Counted from the stretch's first letter, positions 29,298-37,617 are shown. The stretch: DNA of 39,661 nucleotides from Oscillospiraceae bacterium (GCA_022791945.1 JAAVZY010000105.1:1-39661); one strand, 5' to 3'. Notes: generated from the sequence alone by a model not told the origin. A program made the numbers and translations.

Positions 29298-29978
29298 TTA
29301 TTCCTGAAGCGCGGGCCCCTCATAAGGCGCGCGGCGAGTGGGACAGGTGAGAATCGGGCAGAGGGAGCAGTTTTCATAATGCTCCTTCCCGGCAAAAAAG
29401 AAGCCGCTGTTGGACTTGGAGGGCAGCATCAGGCAGGAGTCGGTGAGCTCCACGCCAGTGTCCTCACCGACTGTGCCGATCAGGGCAAAGAGCGTGCGCT
29501 GAGCTGTCAGGGGCCATGCCTGGAGGGAGCCGGGGCTCATGGAGGACATATCCCCCTGCGGGAAAAGCCGTTCCCGCACCTGGGTGGTCAGAGCCCGGCG
29601 GATCCGCTCCAAAAGGAGGAGCTTGATCCCGTCCGCCCAGTACGCCTCCAGGGGATCCTGGAACTGCCCGGCCCATTCCTCGGCTTCCCGGCCGCAGGTG
29701 GCCACGTAGGGAATGATGCGGTTGGCTGCCTCCAGATTTTTCCGCACCAGCGGGGAGTCAATCCGCGTCCCTCCGGCAACGACAAAATCCTCCCCCTTCT
29801 CCTCAATGGGAGCCACGCAGTAAACTGCCTTCGGGCTGGCAATTTTCAGACAGTCCTCCAGCATCTGCCGGATGGACTGCACATCCTCCTCTTCGGCGTC
29901 CCCGGGCATCTTCAGGGCCCGAAGCGCCTCCTCCGGGGAAATCTCCAGGGAAATTCCCTGTATAACTGCCTTTTCCAT
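29298..29978 (-). CDS. Vitamin B12-dependent methionine synthase activation-domain protein
   Basis: A 226-residue soluble protein resembling the MetH activation domain as a free-standing clostridial protein. The central YVATCGREAEEWAGQFQDPLEAYWADGI segment and the TVGEDTGVELTDSCLMLPSKS segment are typical; the C-terminus has a cysteine cluster, CSLCPILTCPTR. In this family the activation domain binds S-adenosylmethionine for reductive reactivation of cob(II)alamin. No methionine synthase gene is next to it; the operon partner is fumA. The ATG at 29978 behind CAGGAGAG is preferred to an upstream in-frame start at 30023. Confidence 0.85.
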   Translation of the reverse strand: MEKAVIQGISLEISPEEALRALKMPGDAEEEDVQSIRQMLEDCLKIASPKAVYCVAPIEEKGEDFVVAGGTRIDSPLVRKNLEAANRIIPYVATCGREAEEWAGQFQDPLEAYWADGIKLLLLERIRRALTTQVRERLFPQGDMSSMSPGSLQAWPLTAQRTLFALIGTVGEDTGVELTDSCLMLPSKSNSGFFFAGKEHYENCSLCPILTCPTRRAPYEGPALQE

Positions 29979-30016
29979 ATCAACAATCTCTCCTGTTACA
30001 AAAGAATGGAAGCTCA

Positions 30017-30354
30017 GGGGCAAGACCTACGACGCACGCACTCTCTGCCAAAGGTCAAGGGCGCACACGCCCGATGGGGTGTACAGACTTGGGATTCCGC
30101 AGGAGGGAGCTTTTTTCTTTACGAAAAAAGCGTACTGGGTGAATCAGACTGTCTGCGTGGCAGAAAGCCGGAAGTCTGCACAGACCTGACCCCACCCCTT
30201 TTCCGCCCTTAAAAAGCCCTTAAAAATAATGGGAATCCAAGGGGAATCCCTCCCCGATGCGCCGCCAGCGGCGCATCTAGGAATTCGGCGAAGCCGAATT
30301 CCTAGGTACGTCGTGAAACGACGCACCGCAGAGACGCTGTCTCGCGGCCTTGCC
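30017..30354 (-). repeat. Modular hairpin element, copy R8 (inverted, left part replaced)
   Basis: The left ~90 bases resemble R6 rather than the standard end. Then AT hairpin 1 and the AAGTCTGCACAGAC near-palindrome follow in inverse orientation, the C-rich tract, and T3, T2 and T1 at the right end. T1 has one unpaired change (GGTACGTCG against CGACGCACC). A half E module (GAGACGCTGTCTCGCGG) ends it. AT hairpin 2 and the S hairpin are missing. It lies between the B12-related gene and eamA. Confidence 0.85.
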
Positions 30355-30385
30355 CGTCCGAACACGCAGAGGCTCAAGCGGGGAA

Positions 30386-30799
30386 TTATAGTACCATGAG
30401 GAATGTTCCGGCTGTGATCAACACCGCGCCGATCCAGGATTTGACAGAGGCGGTTTCGTGCAGGAACAGGAACGCCAGAAGAAGCGTAATAACAACGCTC
30501 AGCTTGTCGATGGGCACAACCTTGGAAGCTTCCCCCAGCTGAAGCGCTCTGTAATAGAACAGCCAGGAGACTCCCGTAGCCAGCCCGGAGAGAATCAGAA
30601 ACAGCCAGCCTTTCCGACTGATTGCGGTCATTCCATTCTGCGTGTTTGTCACAAATACCATTCCCCAAGCCATCACCAATACAACAACCGTACGAATTGC
30701 CGTAGCCAGGGTTGAATTGACGTCCCGGATCCCTACCTTCGCAAGGATGGAGGTCAGCGCGGCGAATACCGCGGATAAAACCGCATACAGCGCCCACAT
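30386..30799 (-). CDS. Half-size EamA-family (DMT superfamily) membrane transporter
   Basis: A 137-residue membrane protein containing a single EamA repeat of about five membrane segments, ending in LFLHETASVKSWIGAVLITAG, which is characteristic of EamA. Most EamA transporters have two repeats, so this would work as a dimer, like small multidrug-type carriers. The substrate is unknown. The ATG at 30799 follows AGGAAAGGA. It lies 31 bases after proC on the same strand and is probably co-transcribed with it; amino-acid or metabolite export is only a guess. Confidence 0.85.
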   Translation of the reverse strand: MWALYAVLSAVFAALTSILAKVGIRDVNSTLATAIRTVVVLVMAWGMVFVTNTQNGMTAISRKGWLFLILSGLATGVSWLFYYRALQLGEASKVVPIDKLSVVITLLLAFLFLHETASVKSWIGAVLITAGTFLMVL

Positions 30800-30830
30800 A
30801 AAAACAGCCGTCCTTTCCTGCCGCAGTCTC

Positions 30831-31634
30831 CTACAGCCTGCGGCCCTCGATGGCATCGATCGCTTCAATCACCGCGCTTCGAAATCCCTTCTGCTCCAGA
30901 ACAGCAACTCCAACAATCGTGGTTCCGCCGGGGGAGCAGACCGCGTCCTTCATAGCGCCTGGATGCATCCCCTCCTCCAACAACAGCTTACCGGTGCCTG
31001 CCAGCATCTGTCCGGCCAGCCGGTAGGCAGTCTGCCGGGGAAGGCCGTGGAGCACGGCCCCATCCGCCAGCGCCTCCAGAAACAAGCTGGAAAAAGCCGG
31101 GCCGCAGCCGCTGAGCGTTCCGGCAGCCCCCATTTGTCCAGGCTCCACCAGCTGTACCGCTCCGACCTGGGAAAACAGGTTCTTTACAAGAGCCAGCTCC
31201 TCCTCTGTCAGGGAATGAAAATTCTCGCAGATCAGAATGCCCTCGCCTACAGCGATTGGCGTATTGGGCAGAGTGCTGATGTGATGTACTCCCGGCGGAA
31301 GCAGCTCCTCCAGCGCCTGAAAGGGGATCCCCACTGCCACTGACAGCAGGATCTTTCCCGCAAGCAGGTTTTGCGCGGATTCCAGTACCTGGGCCGCCTG
31401 ATAGGGCTTGACGGCCAGGATCACCAGATCAGAGCGCTCCACGGTTTCCTGGACGTTCCGGCAGGGATGAATCCCCAGAGAGGCACAGCTGCGGGAGAGC
31501 TTGTCCCAGTCTCTGGCGCAGGCACAGAGCCGCTCCGGCGGAAGGGCGTGTTTGTGTATCAGTCCCCGGGCCATAGCCTGGGCCATATTCCCAAAGCCCA
31601 AAAAGCCAACTGTCAAAGTATCCATGTCGGACAT
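30831..31634 (-). CDS. proC: Pyrroline-5-carboxylate reductase
   Basis: A 267-residue enzyme catalysing the last step of proline synthesis. The N-terminal Rossmann motif VGFLGFGNMAQAMARGL binds NAD(P)H; VILAVKPYQ and the C-terminal segments LSGCGPAF and VCSPGGTTIVGV are the ProC signatures. The length is normal. The start at 31634 (MSDMDTL) is behind AGAAAGGA; an ATG at 31655 overlaps that region. It is first in an operon with the EamA gene, from the promoter at 31755. Confidence 0.94.
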   Translation of the reverse strand: MSDMDTLTVGFLGFGNMAQAMARGLIHKHALPPERLCACARDWDKLSRSCASLGIHPCRNVQETVERSDLVILAVKPYQAAQVLESAQNLLAGKILLSVAVGIPFQALEELLPPGVHHISTLPNTPIAVGEGILICENFHSLTEEELALVKNLFSQVGAVQLVEPGQMGAAGTLSGCGPAFSSLFLEALADGAVLHGLPRQTAYRLAGQMLAGTGKLLLEEGMHPGAMKDAVCSPGGTTIVGVAVLEQKGFRSAVIEAIDAIEGRRL

Positions 31635-31754
31635 AAAAGGCCGTCCTTTCTGCATCCAATCTATTCAGCCGGTCATGCGGCGCCTGGCCAGAATTTGCAC
31701 TGATGGACTTTTTTCCTGCTCCAAATCCAAAACCAGGCAGCGGCTGACAGCCCT

Positions 31755-31783
31755 ATTATAACACCGGCAGCGCCCTATTTCAA
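31755..31783 (-). promoter_or_regulatory. Probable sigma-A promoter of proC
   Basis: On the minus strand TTGAAA (31778-31783), 17 bases, TATAAT (31755-31760). Confidence 0.7.
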
Positions 31784-31825
31784 CGGCGGGAACCGGGATT
31801 ATGCGCCTCTTTGGGGACCGGCGCC

Positions 31826-31866
31826 AATCAGGGGAGCTGCCTTTCATGCAGGCAGCTCCCCTGATT
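31826..31866. terminator. Strong 17-bp hairpin upstream of proC
   Basis: Arms AATCAGGGGAGCTGCCT and the exact complement enclose loop TTCATGC. There is no T-run. No gene in the window clearly ends here, so it may be a terminator left from a lost gene or part of a repeat. Confidence 0.4.
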
Positions 31867-31896
31867 GATGTCAGCAGCATTTTCCGGCGGGAATCC

Positions 31897-32063
31897 TAAG
31901 AGCCTGTTCAAGATCTCTGGGCAGAGCGCCTGAAAGGGGATTTTCCCGCACAGACGGCGTCAAAAATGCTCGGAATCCACAAAGGATTCCTCCGCTTTTT
32001 TCCTTGCTGTGCAGAAAAATCCCCCTCCATTCGCCCTACCCGGAGATCTTGAACAGGCTCTTA
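31897..32063 (+). mobile_element. MITE, 167 bp, intact copy
   Basis: Its terminal inverted repeats are TAAGAGCCTGTTCAAGATCT and its complement. It has the same length and the same core as the copy at 3315-3481, with the GGAATCC/GGATTCC hairpin and adjoining T-run. It encodes no protein. Confidence 0.85.
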
Positions 32064-32511
32064 GACGCGGAAAATTGCGAATTTGGAGATCTCTTGTGGG
32101 AGATGAGCTTGGAACTCCCTTGCTCGACGGATACAGGAGCGTATATATCCTGCGAGCAATATGAACACTATAGATTGGAACGCCTTGCCATGGTTCTGCG
32201 TCTGTTCATAAAGATGCCTCATGGGGATCCGGCTATGACGTAGCATTATGCGGAGCGATTCACCCAATCCAGGGCAGTATTACTACAGCGGTAAGGCTAT
32301 ATTTGAGATGGCATAACAAAAAGGCCGACTGTTAGGCGGCCCGAAAAAAGGGAAGGGTGTATCCAGGCCGGGACGCTGCCGGCGGGCTCTCTCCCAAAAG
32401 ACATCCATCTACCGAAACGGCGATTCCCCCAAAACGGTGAAAACAAGGAAGGCATCCTGGGCGTGTGGAGCGGAGTGGGAAGCAGGGACAGTTTCATTCT
32501 ATTTCATCTTG
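32064..32511. other. Intergenic region with a possible gene remnant
   Basis: From the MITE edge to 32243 a plus-strand frame is open and its tail (GAYISCEQYEHYRLERLAMV and on) reads like protein, ending at TAG/TGA-rich DNA. It has no start of its own outside the MITE, so if real it is a gene cut by the MITE. From 32244 to 32511 only an imperfect GGCCG/CGGCC hairpin near 32322 was noticed. Confidence 0.25.
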
Positions 32512-34377
32512 TCAAAACATCTCAGCCTCGGAAAGGCGGCGGCGCAGGAACTGACGCATTCTGCGGCAGGGGGCTTTCAGCAGCACGCCGGCACCCAGAA
32601 ACGCGCCCAGCACCAAGGCCAATCCGAGCAGATTCCAGAGATATCCCTGCGTGTAGACGCCGCCGATGGTTTCATCCAGAGCTGCTGTCCCCCAGGCGAA
32701 GGGCATGATTTGATAAATCCAGCGGAAAAAGTTCGGGAGCATGTCCGCTGGGAAAATTCCCGTGGCCCCCGCCAGCTGAATTGTCAGCAGCAGCACCCCC
32801 AGGGCCATGCCGACCCTGCCAAGCAGAAATACCAGCACATAGATCATTCCGCCGTAGACAACGGCGGCAGTCCACCCGGCCAGCAGGAACAGAAACGGAT
32901 TTGCGCATTGAATCCGCAGGAAAAACAGTTCCCCTATACAGAGCAGTGTCGCCTGCAAAAAGCTCAGGAGCATGAACACCAGTCCCCGGCTCAGGAAGGG
33001 TTCCTCTCCGGGGATCCGCAGGAACAGCGCCAGCAGAATCGCCCCCAGCCACAGGGCGGCGGAGGTGTAGCCCGGCGCAAGAGCGGAGCCGTAGTTCTCC
33101 CGGGCGTACAGCCGCTGCTGGTCAAACTGCACCGCGGCAGCCAGCAGCTCGCCCGCCGCTTCCGGCTGCTGCCGGAGCAGCTCGCTCAAGCTGCGCCCTT
33201 CCTCCGTCTTGGCCCGGAGCGCCTCCAGCTGCTGCCGGGAGCTGGCCAGAAGCGCCTCCAGCTCCTGAAGCTGCGCCAGCACAGCTGCTTCCTCCTGGGG
33301 AACAGGCTCCGCCGGCTTTTGGACAGGCGTTACAACCGAAGCCGCAGACAGGCCGGAGCGCTCATAGGCCCGGGCAATGTAGCCCGCGTCCCCTTTGGCC
33401 TCGTCCAGCATGTTCACCAGTTGGGAACGATCCGCGGCAGAGAGGGCGTTTCCGGCCCGAAGGCTTTTCGCCTGATCGGTCAGCGCCTCCAAAATCCGAT
33501 CCTGCCGCCGGGCGCCCTCCTGAAACAGGGCGCGCATGGACGCCGCCTGGGAGGTTTCCATGCCCTCCAGAGAGGCGGCGGCGCTGCGGTAAAGCGCTCC
33601 CAGAGCGCTGCTGGTTTCCCGGGACGTCTCCAAATGAGCGGCCGCCTCCCCGCCGGCCGCCTTGAAGCCTTGTCCCGCCTGAGAACGGGCCAGGGCCGCA
33701 GTGCTGAGCGCCTCCTCCGGCAGAAACGCTGCCGAAGCAGTTGGTACAGCCGAAACAGGCTTTTCCTCAGGCGCCTGCTCCTCCCGCATCTGCTGGAGAG
33801 ACGCTTCCAGCCGCTCCAGCTCCCCGGCGGCGGAATCCAGCAGGACAGTCAGGCTTTCCGCCGGCTTTCCCTCCAGCTCCGGCAGTTCGGCCAGAGCTCT
33901 GGCCAGCGCCTGGCTGAAGCAGCTCCGGAGCCGAAGCTCCAGCAGGCCGCTCGACTGAAGGGAGGAGGGGATGGCGGCATTCCTCCGCTGATTTACATAA
34001 CAGTCAATGCTTGGGCCCTCCCCGCCGGACTGCAGGACGGCGGTCAGTTCCCCGTCGAAGCCCTCCGGCAGAATCAAGGCGGCGTAGTACCTGCCGCCGC
34101 GCAGCCCCTCCAAGGCCTGATCCTTGCTGGTGAACTGCCAGCTGAAACAGGCCTCTTCTGCCAGCTCATCCTTTAGGAGCTGGCTCCAGGCGCTTTCCGG
34201 GCAGACCACTGCCGCCTGAATCTGCTGGGTGTTCCTGATCGGATCCCAATTAGCCGCCAGGCTGAACCAAGCGAACAGAGAGGGGAGCAGCAGCAGAACC
34301 GTTACCAGTAAAAGGCCCATGGCGCTTTTCCAGAGGCTTTGCAGCTCCCGCAGGAAGGCAGGCGTTTTCTGCTTCAT
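32512..34377 (-). CDS. YhgE/Pip-family membrane protein (ABC-2-like)
   Basis: A 621-residue membrane protein. There is one N-terminal membrane segment (GLLLVTVLLLLPSLFAWFSL), a long extracytoplasmic region with AVVCPESAW and YYAALILPEGF, an Ala/Glu-rich coiled-coil-like stretch, and five or six C-terminal membrane segments with FPADMLPNFFRWIYQIMPF. This layout is that of the YhgE/Pip family: ABC-2-type membrane proteins that include phage-infection protein of lactococci and the ESX/T7SS accessory EsaA. Its transport role is unknown. The ATG at 34377 overlaps the stop of the preceding gene (ATGA), so the two are translationally coupled. Confidence 0.85.
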   Translation of the reverse strand: MKQKTPAFLRELQSLWKSAMGLLLVTVLLLLPSLFAWFSLAANWDPIRNTQQIQAAVVCPESAWSQLLKDELAEEACFSWQFTSKDQALEGLRGGRYYAALILPEGFDGELTAVLQSGGEGPSIDCYVNQRRNAAIPSSLQSSGLLELRLRSCFSQALARALAELPELEGKPAESLTVLLDSAAGELERLEASLQQMREEQAPEEKPVSAVPTASAAFLPEEALSTAALARSQAGQGFKAAGGEAAAHLETSRETSSALGALYRSAAASLEGMETSQAASMRALFQEGARRQDRILEALTDQAKSLRAGNALSAADRSQLVNMLDEAKGDAGYIARAYERSGLSAASVVTPVQKPAEPVPQEEAAVLAQLQELEALLASSRQQLEALRAKTEEGRSLSELLRQQPEAAGELLAAAVQFDQQRLYARENYGSALAPGYTSAALWLGAILLALFLRIPGEEPFLSRGLVFMLLSFLQATLLCIGELFFLRIQCANPFLFLLAGWTAAVVYGGMIYVLVFLLGRVGMALGVLLLTIQLAGATGIFPADMLPNFFRWIYQIMPFAWGTAALDETIGGVYTQGYLWNLLGLALVLGAFLGAGVLLKAPCRRMRQFLRRRLSEAEMF

Positions 34378-34895
34378 TCTGTTCCCCTCCACTCCTTTGG
34401 CGCCGGATGTGCCGGCTTGTTCTGCTCCGCCTGCTCAGGCGGGGCAAGCTCCCGCTTTTCCGGGGAAATCCGGCGCCTGCACCGGTAATCCATGTATTCC
34501 AGGACCAGCAGGAAGCCGATGAAAACCGCCAGTGAACACACCCAGCAGATCACCGACAGCAGGCGGGAGCCAAAGCCGGAAAAGAGCGCGAGCAGCAGCA
34601 GTGGGATCACCATCAGCCCCGCCAGCCCCCAGCGAATGAGGGGCTTGTATTTCCGGTGGAACCGCCAGTAATCTGAAAGCAGGCGCTGCTGCCGGTATTC
34701 CTCCTCCGCGGCCTCCACAGCCCCGTAGCAGATCAGCGTCTGACTGAGGGCCTCCTCCGGCTGCAGCCCGTCCTTCAGGTACTGGCTGTAATCCTCCTGA
34801 AGCTTTGCCAGAACAGCGCTGCAGGCCCGCTCCCGCTCCGCGCCGGCGGGCATATTCTGAAACAGCAGTGCGGCAAACTGCTCCAACCGCTCCAT
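34374..34895 (-). CDS. Small membrane protein with HAAS/DUF1700-like N-terminus
   Basis: A 173-residue protein. The N-terminal ~90 residues are a helical domain (YSQYLKDGLQPEEALSQTLICYG) resembling the HAAS/DUF1700 permease-prefix domains, followed by two membrane segments (LMVIPLLLLALFSGF and ICWVCSLAVFIGFLLVLEYM) and a basic tail. Such proteins are usually paired with a PadR regulator and a membrane effector; here the effector is the YhgE-like protein, coupled by a 4-base overlap. No PadR gene is seen. The same frame is open upstream through element R9, but the ATG at 34895 behind GGGAAAGG is the natural start. Confidence 0.7.
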   Translation of the reverse strand: MERLEQFAALLFQNMPAGAERERACSAVLAKLQEDYSQYLKDGLQPEEALSQTLICYGAVEAAEEEYRQQRLLSDYWRFHRKYKPLIRWGLAGLMVIPLLLLALFSGFGSRLLSVICWVCSLAVFIGFLLVLEYMDYRCRRRISPEKRELAPPEQAEQNKPAHPAPKEWRGTE

Positions 34896-34929
34896 GTTGT
34901 CACGAACCTTTCCCTTTTGGCTTCCCGGC

Positions 34930-35431
34930 GGGAAAGACCTCGAGGCTCTGCCTCGAGCTCCGCCAAGGGGACGAGTCCCCTTGGATTCCCGTCTTTTGGG
35001 GGGAGGGGGTGGGGACGGGCGCTTGCGCCCGCCCCCTACCTCGCTGATATTTCCTGCGTGGTCGATCGCCCGCCTACCCATTTTTTCGTAAAGAAAAAAT
35101 TCATTCCAGCAGGCGGCGCAGAGATTGCGACGCAGAACGCTTCGAACGTGTTCTGCTGCGCTTGGGACTTTCTGCAAGGAGCAACACTGTGCCACGCCCG
35201 GAATCCCCGTGCGGCGCAGGGAATACCCCGCACGCAGGAGGGAGCTTTTTTCTTTACGAAAAAAGCGTCCTGCGGGAATCAAACTCTCTGCGTGGCAGGA
35301 GTCAGGAAGTCTGCACAGACTTGACCCCACCCCTTTTTCCGCCCTTAAAAAGCCCTTAAAATAATGGGAATCCAAGGGGAATCCCTTCCCCTTGGCGGAG
35401 GTGTGGGGGCAGAGCCCCCACGGCCTTGCCC
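34930..35431 (-). repeat. Modular hairpin element, copy R9 (inverted orientation)
   Basis: E hairpin (CGAGG/CCTCG around CTCTG), S hairpin (core ACGAGT), GGGCGC/GCGCCC hairpin, AT hairpin 2 on a CCGCCT/AGGCGG base, a central GCAGAAC/GTTCTGC hairpin, AT hairpin 1, AAGTCTGCACAGACTT palindrome, C-rich tract, S hairpin variant, and a right E hairpin whose stem is GTGGGGGC/GCCCCCAC with loop AGA. It lies between two divergently transcribed genes. Confidence 0.9.
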
Positions 35432-35563
35432 GGCCACGCACAGATCCTGAATAGGCTTATTATACCATGAATCGGGACAGGAAACAAGTCCCTTTCCGAC
35501 GGGACCCTTTTCAGGAAGGCTTTGTTAGGATATCACTTCGGCGTTTTCTGCAAAGGCATATTA

Positions 35564-35592
35564 TTGATATAGCAGGAGCCGTATGTTATAAT
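35564..35592 (+). promoter_or_regulatory. Probable sigma-A promoter of the AT-rich gene
   Basis: TTGATA at 35564-35569, 17 bases, TATAAT at 35587-35592, about 40 bases before the start. Confidence 0.7.
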
Positions 35593-35632
35593 TATAATTG
35601 GCTCGGTAAAATCGAATTTGGAGGAGAGACAG

Positions 35633-35989
35633 ATGGATATCAACTATAAGCAATGCGCTATCAATTGTGTTGGCGGAGACACATTGAAGCAATATAAGAA
35701 ACAATTTGATGAGTGCAATCAGGATTTTGACTTGTTGTTTTCGAGGGATACAGGCGATAAAGATTTTTATAGAAGAATCATTGAACCAGGACATATTTAC
35801 GAAACAGGATATCCCAGATGTATATGCTGGCAGAATAATGACAGCAAAGATAAATGTGAGTGTTCAAGACAAGCCATCATCTATTTGTATTCACAGTTAC
35901 TCCCCAATAGTGAGATTACAGTCGAAACAATCCAAACAGTTCGAATGGGTGGGGAAAGCTGTAGATTCAGAATCATATTAGGAAAGTAA
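35633..35989 (+). CDS. Small cysteine-containing protein of unknown function, AT-rich
   Basis: A 118-residue protein I do not recognise with certainty. The C-terminal half (PRCICWQ, KCECSRQAIIYLYSQLLP, then ETIQTVRMGGESCRFRIIL) resembles the cysteine-bearing ends of small V4R/ATC-hydrolase-like or DUF6144-type proteins, where a C-x-C-S turn precedes a helix and a CRFRI strand ends the fold. That resemblance is from memory and weak. Base composition and codon use are clearly more AT-rich than in neighbouring genes, so recent transfer is likely. The ATG at 35633 follows GGAGGAG. It is monocistronic. Confidence 0.65.
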   Translation: MDINYKQCAINCVGGDTLKQYKKQFDECNQDFDLLFSRDTGDKDFYRRIIEPGHIYETGYPRCICWQNNDSKDKCECSRQAIIYLYSQLLPNSEITVETIQTVRMGGESCRFRIILGK

Positions 35990-36082
35990 TGATAGATAAA
36001 TTCCGATTTTCCGGACTGACAACCTGTCAAAAAATCGAATTATTCGCCGCCCACCAGTGATACACCCAAGCAGGAAATCTGA

Positions 36083-36870
36083 AAAGGTATCCTGCTATTT
36101 TTTTGCCCGGAATCCTGGAGAAGGGAAGACGGGGATACCACCATCACCTACGGGGATGAAAATGTCACCATCAACGAGGGCGATACGGTCTATAACATCT
36201 ATTACATCGTCAACGGCTCCGGAGAAGGCGGTGACGGCGGAGAAGGCGAAACCCCTCCCCCCCGGCCTGTGCGCATACCTGGACGGAGCTCAGCCGCACA
36301 GACCCCACCTGTACTGTCCCCGGCTCGGTCAAAAGCAGCTGCTCTAAGTGTGACGAAACCAGGACAGAGTCCCTCCCCGCCCTGGGACATGACTGGACAA
36401 CCGTCCGCACCGTACCCACCCAGTACGGCGAGGACGGATCGCTCATCCAGGAGGGCTACACCCTCTATGAGTGCTCCCGCTGCGGCACCCAGTACAAGGA
36501 CGCAGACGGCGCAGGCCCGCCCGGCCCCGGCCCTGGCGAGGGAGAGGGAGACAACGACAAGGAAACCATCTGGGACAAAATCGGGAACTTCTTCGGCTCT
36601 ATTTTCGGAGGCATCGGGGAGCTGCTGGAGGCGGTTTTGGGAAAGCTCCTGGACGCCCTGGCCTCTCTGGCCGGAGCGCTTCTGGAAAAGTTCTCCGCCG
36701 TCATTGAGACGGTTCTGAATGTCCTGGACGAGCTGCCCAAGCTGTTCGGCGGCTTTCTGGACTTCCTGGGGATTTTGTTCCCGTTCCTGCCGTCGGAGAT
36801 TACCCTGCTGCTGACCTTCGGCGTAGTGGCCGTGGTGTTTGCGGCAATCATCAAAGCGATAAGGTCGTGA
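36083..36870 (+). pseudogene. Decayed filamentous-phage-like adsorption/minor coat protein gene
   Basis: The reading frame is open from 36083 without any start codon, encoding ITYGDENVTINEGDTVYNIY and a Gly/Glu-rich linker, so the 5' end is missing. At a run of seven C (36257-36263) the coding frame shifts by one; after it the frame from 36265 reads CAHTWTELS, two CxxC pairs (SCSKCDE and ECSRCGTQ), a Pro/Gly linker, a long amphipathic helix and a C-terminal membrane segment with FLPSEITLLLTFGVVAVVF and basic end. An Asp/Asn-rich repeat, cysteine module and C-terminal anchor resemble minor coat (pIII-type) proteins of Firmicutes inoviruses, followed as in those phages by a tiny membrane protein. 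This identity is inferred from layout, not from a search. One extra C would restore the frame. Confidence 0.5.
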
Positions 36871-36874
36871 TGCT

Positions 36875-37039
36875 GTGGCAAGCGATGTAGGAGCCCTGTT
36901 CTCCTGGATCCTGGAGCTGTTTATGTATGAGGTGGAGATCTACGGCGTGCAGTTTTCCATGTTCCAGGTATTCATTTTTTCCGTTGTGGCCGGGATCGCG
37001 GGCTGGTTTTTAGGGAGGCTGTTTTTCGATGATCGATGA
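36875..37039 (+). CDS. 54-residue membrane protein, possible inovirus minor coat protein
   Basis: A GTG-started frame of 54 codons too short for usual gene calling: VASDVGALFSWILELFM, a central segment, then FQVFIFSVVAGIAGWFLGRLFF, ending DDR. It starts 4 bases after the preceding gene's stop and its end overlaps the next ATG (37029) by 11 bases, as in a compact phage operon. The hydrophobic C-terminal segment and basic/acidic tail fit a small virion or assembly protein. Confidence 0.5.
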   Translation: MASDVGALFSWILELFMYEVEIYGVQFSMFQVFIFSVVAGIAGWFLGRLFFDDR

Positions 37040-37451
37040 TATTGAAAGCGCGGAGCTGGAGGAATCCTCAGAAGAAATAGAGCCTTCTTCCGAGGATATT
37101 ACTGAGCCGGAGCCTCCCATGGAGGAGCCCGAAACAGAGGAGCTTGTCCCGGAGGAATCCGCTCCGGAGGAAGACCCCGGCGCGGATGAAGCGTCATTCT
37201 CCGAAGCGGAAGAGGAAGCGGAGCCGGAAGAACCGGGCCCGGTGGAGGTTATCTCTGTGGAGGAGCTGTTGGAGCGTCTCATCGCCTCCGCCGAACCGGA
37301 GGAAGGAGAGGAAGCCGAAGAAGGGGAGGAAGCCGGTGAGCCGGATGCTGTACGACGCCTGGGACATGGAAAACGCTTCCAATACCAAGCTGCTCACCCC
37401 CTTTTCCCGCCGCTGCTGGTTTGTCCGGGAACGGGATTATCAGGCGTATAA
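37029..37451 (+). CDS. Glu/Pro-rich acidic protein, likely frameshifted at its 3' end
   Basis: The frame begins MIDDIESAELEESSEEI and continues as a highly acidic, Pro-rich, low-complexity stretch to about residue 105. After about 37340 the natural-looking coding signal moves to another frame (see 37345-37617), so residues after that point are probably not genuine. No family is recognised. Position after the 54-residue membrane protein suggests a phage-derived operon. Confidence 0.4.
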   Translation: MIDDIESAELEESSEEIEPSSEDITEPEPPMEEPETEELVPEESAPEEDPGADEASFSEAEEEAEPEEPGPVEVISVEELLERLIASAEPEEGEEAEEGEEAGEPDAVRRLGHGKRFQYQAAHPLFPPLLVCPGTGLSGV

Positions 37452-37617
37452 CACCCTGGCCTGCGTGGGCAACCTCAAAAAGTCCATGAAAGCCGGAGAC
37501 ATGATGAGCGAGGAAGAAATCCTCAAGCTCCAGCAGAACACCCAGGAGGTCAACATGGAGGGGATCGCCCGTCCCTCCCGCCGCTGGCTTCGCCAGAAGC
37601 GAAAGCAAGCCCGCTAG
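37345..37617 (+). CDS. Hypothetical protein truncated by the IS30 insertion
   Basis: The frame from ATG 37345 reads MLYDAWDMENASNTKLLTPF and continues with WFVRERDYQAYNTLACVGNL and a charged helix to about NMEG, where IS30-associated sequence begins (about 37557); the remaining residues are Arg-rich filler. It is either a separate gene (GGAGGA lies 15 bases upstream) or the second half of the preceding acidic protein after a frameshift. The function is unknown. Confidence 0.4.
   Translation: MLYDAWDMENASNTKLLTPFSRRCWFVRERDYQAYNTLACVGNLKKSMKAGDMMSEEEILKLQQNTQEVNMEGIARPSRRWLRQKRKQAR

Noticed and set aside
32437-34176. 579-codon open frame antisense to the YhgE-like gene
   Set aside because: Gln/Arg/Leu-rich shadow of an Ala/Glu-rich membrane protein; same argument for long antisense frames at 10172-11449, 11878-13257, 23223-24491 and 6642-8630.
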